From the NCBI GenBank assembly GCA_045120135.1, contig JBGVEN010000019.1, positions 1 through 25,727 on the forward strand: a stretch of 25,727 bases of DNA, given 5' to 3'. The stretch comes from SIG440 sp045120135. Its GTDB lineage: Bacteria; Bacillota; Clostridia; Monoglobales; Monoglobaceae. The notes below the pieces were generated by a model, which saw only the letters and a program-made list of their open reading frames with translations, did not search any database and was not told the origin of the DNA. A program made the position numbers and the translations under genes. This document shows, in pieces, positions 23,407 to 25,727 of this stretch. Numbering within the stretch: the first letter of the stretch is position 1; the number at the start of each line of letters is the position of its first letter.

Positions 23407-23784
23407 ATGAAAAAAGAGTGTGTATTATACGACCGTGAATGTATATGTTGCGGCGAATGTGATATCTGTGACCTTGACCCTAAAAAAAAGTGCGATAATT
23501 GCGGCAAATGCCTTGAAGCGGATGATGATTATAATACCGTGGATGTTGATTTGACCCTGGAAGAAAATGAAGACCCCGAGTTGTTAAGCTATGAAGAACT
23601 CTTTCCAGAAAAAGCTTTCATTGGCGAAAAGGCTTTTGATGACGATGATGATTTTGAAGATGAGGACTACGAGGAGTTCGATGATTTTAACGATTTTGAT
23701 GACCGTGACAATTTTTATGAGGATGAAGATTTTGACACGGAAGAAGATGATGACTTAAGACAGGAATTTGGAGAATTTTTTTAG
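23407..23784 (+). CDS. Cys-cluster protein with extremely acidic tail, unknown function
   Basis: Protein of 125 residues from the ATG at 23407, chosen because AGGGGGTG lies seven bases before it; a GTG at 23398 would overlap that site. The first ~37 residues carry eight cysteines: CVLYDRECICCGECDICDL, then KKKCDNCGKCLE, a pattern that could hold zinc or an iron-sulfur cluster. The rest (about 60-120) is mainly Asp, Glu and Phe/Tyr (EDEDYEEFDDFNDFDD) and should be disordered and strongly negative. There is no signal peptide or membrane segment. I do not recognise a named family. It follows the ACT gene by 12 bp and precedes the next by 11 bp, so it is part of the same operon. Confidence 0.75.
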   Translation: MKKECVLYDRECICCGECDICDLDPKKKCDNCGKCLEADDDYNTVDVDLTLEENEDPELLSYEELFPEKAFIGEKAFDDDDDFEDEDYEEFDDFNDFDDRDNFYEDEDFDTEEDDDLRQEFGEFF

Positions 23785-23795
23785 GAGGCATTATC

Positions 23796-24662
23796 ATGAA
23801 AATAAGAAATATAGCAAAAATTACCGGTGGACAGGACGGAGCAATCTGGAATAAGCTTTTGTTTCGCTTTAACACAAAAGGACTGTGTAATGTGTTTGAT
23901 ATTAGTGATTTAAAAAGTGAAGACAAAATTGTTGAGCCGGCACCTATTGCGACATTTACATTGGATAGAGCTGATGAAATATGTCCGCACAGCAATGCGG
24001 TTATGTTTGGAAATGAGTATTATTATCCCGAAGATGAATTTCCGTTACTTTACAGCAATATATACAATAACTATGCAAAAGAGGAGGAACGGAGAGAAGG
24101 TGTATGCCTTGTTTACCGCCTGCAACGAACAGCTAATGGTTTTACGACAGAACTTGTTCAAATGTTGAAGATAGGTTTCACAGATAATAACGAGCATTGG
24201 ATATCCTCAGGTACTGAAGATGTCAGACCATATGGCAATTTCACTATTGACCGTGAAAGAGGTATTCTTTATGCTTTTAATATGCGTGACGAAAGCCGTA
24301 CCACAAGATACTTTGCGTTTGAATTGCCTAAAGTGGCGGATGGTATCATTGATGAAGAATACGGCGTAAAAATGGTTACATTAAATGTATGCAATATCCG
24401 TGATTACTTTGATTGCGAGTATCATCTTTTTGTTCAGGGGGCTTGTTGCCATAAAGGGAAGATTTATTCATCGGAGGGGTTTTCTACAACAATTGGCAAG
24501 CCGCCTGTACTAAGGGTTATTAATCCTCAAACAAAAAAACAAGAATATATGATTAATTTTGCTGAACATGGAATGGATACCGAGGCGGAGTTTATTGATT
24601 TTTGCGAGGACATTTGTTACTACAGTGATGCTCATGGGAATTTTTACATAATAGAGTTTTAA
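23796..24662 (+). CDS. Unknown protein, possibly beta-rich repeat fold
   Basis: Protein of 288 residues with no motif I can assign. It is rich in aromatic residues and alternating hydrophobic stretches, with several blade-like segments ending in Tyr/Phe-containing strands (RGILYAFNMRDESRTTRYFAFELP, shown by its 169-190 region; KGKIYSSEGFSTT; GNFYIIEF at the end), which suggests a beta-propeller or similar all-beta fold. There is no signal peptide, so it is probably cytoplasmic. AGGAGG precedes the ATG at 23796. It is the last gene of the peptidase operon and ends 12 bp before a terminator shared with the convergent birA-type gene. Confidence 0.6.
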   Translation: MKIRNIAKITGGQDGAIWNKLLFRFNTKGLCNVFDISDLKSEDKIVEPAPIATFTLDRADEICPHSNAVMFGNEYYYPEDEFPLLYSNIYNNYAKEEERREGVCLVYRLQRTANGFTTELVQMLKIGFTDNNEHWISSGTEDVRPYGNFTIDRERGILYAFNMRDESRTTRYFAFELPKVADGIIDEEYGVKMVTLNVCNIRDYFDCEYHLFVQGACCHKGKIYSSEGFSTTIGKPPVLRVINPQTKKQEYMINFAEHGMDTEAEFIDFCEDICYYSDAHGNFYIIEF

Positions 24663-24674
24663 CATTATATATTG

Positions 24675-24705
24675 AGAAAGGCTGATGCAATGCATCAGCC
24701 TTTCT
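24675..24705. terminator. Bidirectional terminator between the peptidase operon and the biotin ligase
   Basis: A perfect 15-bp inverted repeat (24675-24689 with 24691-24705) around position 24690. It starts 12 bases after one stop codon and ends three bases before the other, and serves both convergent units. The T runs are short. Confidence 0.85.
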
Positions 24706-24708
24706 AAT

Positions 24709-25494
24709 CTAATTTGTGAAATTTTCGCTTCCAAGCGATACCTCGCCGGATTTTAATATAATTGTTTCTCCGTTTTGAAGTTTAACAACTAAATTTCCTT
24801 CTATATTAATATCTGTTGCCGTTCCTTTATAGCTTTTGCCATCTTTGGTAAAGCTCAGATCTTTATGTAGAACAAGTGAAAGGTTTTTGTATTCTTCAAT
24901 CAGTTTACCTGCATCATCAGAATTGCACAAGTTTTCAAATTCGGCAAGCACCTTTGCAATTATCTCGTTCCGTGTAGCATTTTCCGGGAATACCGACCCT
25001 GCAATGTTGTTCAGATTGTCCGGAAAGTCCCGGACAGAAGTTGTAACGTTTATTCCGATTCCTACTATAATACTATTGATGCCTGTTGCACAGGAAAGAC
25101 TCTCTGCAAGAATACCGCACACCTTTTTGTTGTTTATCAAGATATCATTAACCCATTTTATGAAAGGTGAGGTGTTGCAAACACTTTTAAGCGCACGGCA
25201 AACAGCAACACCCGCTGCTACGGTTAAAAGGTATGGGTCAAGTTTTATTTCTTCTGGATGGATAAGAATAGACATATATATCCCGGTATCAGCAGGTGAA
25301 AAGAATTCTCTGCCCAGTCGACCCCTGCCGCTTGTCTGCTTGTTTGCAATAATAACAGTTCCGTGCGGGAAATTGTTTTTTGCAAGCTCTTTGAGATATA
25401 GGTTAGTCGAATTTACAGTTTCAAGCACAGTTATATTGTATGAAGTATCGCAAATTAATGAATTAATTTTCTCTTTCAAAATTATATCAGACAT
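24709..25494 (-). CDS. birA: Biotin-[acetyl-CoA-carboxylase] ligase, single catalytic form
   Basis: Protein of 261 residues from the ATG at 25494, well spaced from AAGGGTGA; in-frame ATG and GTG codons at 25500 and 25503 would add two or three residues. It attaches biotin to a lysine of biotin-dependent carboxylases or decarboxylases through biotinyl-AMP. It has the adenylate loop SGRGRLGREFFSP (about 55-67), the lysine-bearing KWVNDI segment, GILAES and VGIGINV, then a small C-terminal SH3-like domain. There is no N-terminal helix-turn-helix, so unlike E. coli BirA it cannot act as the biotin-operon repressor. Single-gene unit with its own promoter. Confidence 0.93.
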   Translation of the reverse strand: MSDIILKEKINSLICDTSYNITVLETVNSTNLYLKELAKNNFPHGTVIIANKQTSGRGRLGREFFSPADTGIYMSILIHPEEIKLDPYLLTVAAGVAVCRALKSVCNTSPFIKWVNDILINNKKVCGILAESLSCATGINSIIVGIGINVTTSVRDFPDNLNNIAGSVFPENATRNEIIAKVLAEFENLCNSDDAGKLIEEYKNLSLVLHKDLSFTKDGKSYKGTATDINIEGNLVVKLQNGETIILKSGEVSLGSENFTN

Positions 25495-25522
25495 TTTCAT
25501 CACCCTTTAAAGTGTTAAAGAC

Positions 25523-25551
25523 AGTATAACATAAGGCTTTTTGGCAGTCAA
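25523..25551 (-). promoter_or_regulatory. Promoter of the biotin ligase gene
   Basis: On the minus strand TTGACT (25551-25546), exactly 17 bp, TATACT (25528-25523), giving a leader of about 25 nt. Confidence 0.8.
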
Positions 25552-25564
25552 TAAAAACAAATTT

Positions 25565-25624
25565 AAAAAAAGTTGAAAAAAATCAAAAAAAGTACTTGAC
25601 AAGAAGAGGTAGATGTGTTAATAT
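25565..25624 (+). promoter_or_regulatory. rRNA-type promoter P1 with A-tract upstream element
   Basis: Perfect TTGACA (25596-25601), 17 bp, TAATAT (25619-25624), preceded by phased A tracts (25565-25591) like an UP element. No reading frame or ribosome binding site follows before the window ends. Confidence 0.75.
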
Positions 25625-25659
25625 AAACGAGTTGCGCCGAGCGACGGGGTTGATTCGAA

Positions 25660-25716
25660 AAAGAATTAAAAAAATTCAAAAAAAGGGTTGACAAAAGTTG
25701 TCCGGTGTGATATATT
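25660..25716 (+). promoter_or_regulatory. rRNA-type promoter P2
   Basis: A second perfect TTGACA (25688-25693), 17 bp, TATATT (25711-25716), again behind A tracts (25660-25685), 92 bp after P1. Tandem promoters of this type usually drive rRNA or tRNA operons. Confidence 0.75.
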
Positions 25717-25727
25717 AGATAGGCTCT

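Overview
The window looks like low-GC Firmicutes chromosome (class Clostridia, probably a gut Oscillospiraceae/Lachnospiraceae-type anaerobe). The evidence is strong AGGAGG-type ribosome binding sites, consensus sigma-A promoters, a glmS ribozyme, a bifunctional AdhE behind a Rex-type operator, and a TnpX/TndX-type large serine recombinase. No species can be named from the sequence alone.

Layout. (1) 1-~3862 is one end of an integrated mobile element: the 3' tail of an unidentified gene, a zinc-finger-like DUF6076-type protein on the minus strand, a structured ~500-bp leader, a small unknown gene and a large serine recombinase. (2) 4021-6599 is an accessory operon with its own promoter and terminator: AraC-type regulator, an M24/creatinase-fold protein that has lost several metal ligands, and an ASRT-family (sensory-rhodopsin-transducer-like) small protein, with no rhodopsin in sight. 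(3) 6590-8937 is an AT-rich island: an array of eight short hairpins in the leader of an S23-type four-helix-bundle protein, a small membrane protein, and a six-hairpin-glycosidase-like protein bracketed by two 25/30-identical promoter-like repeats. (4) 8948-13446 holds a LysR regulator, adhE (fermentative ethanol formation and NAD+ regeneration) and an APH-type small-molecule kinase.

(5) 13460-17905, minus strand, is cell-wall precursor supply: tRNA-Pro(GGG), then the operon glmS-glmM-(GlmU C-terminal domain only). It is preceded by a glmS ribozyme that should shut the operon down when glucosamine-6-phosphate is plentiful. GlmS makes GlcN-6-P, GlmM converts it to GlcN-1-P, and the stand-alone left-handed beta-helix protein should acetylate it to GlcNAc-1-P. 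The uridylyltransferase half of GlmU is not in the window. (6) 17928-19842, minus strand, is a Na+/phosphate cotransporter with a PhoU-like tail. (7) 19985-24662 is a plus-strand peptidase operon: three tandem, overlapping M42 aminopeptidase genes, the third apparently a pseudoenzyme, then a double-ACT-domain protein, a Cys-cluster protein with an extremely acidic tail, and an unknown protein. (8) 24709-25551, minus strand, is a single-domain biotin ligase. The last ~130 bp carry two rRNA-type promoters pointing out of the window, so a stable-RNA operon probably begins just beyond it.

The observations most worth a second look are the hairpin array joined to the S23 protein, the M42 triplet with a catalytically dead member, the AraC/degenerate-M24/ASRT operon, the GlmU half-protein, and the repeat-flanked glycosidase cassette.
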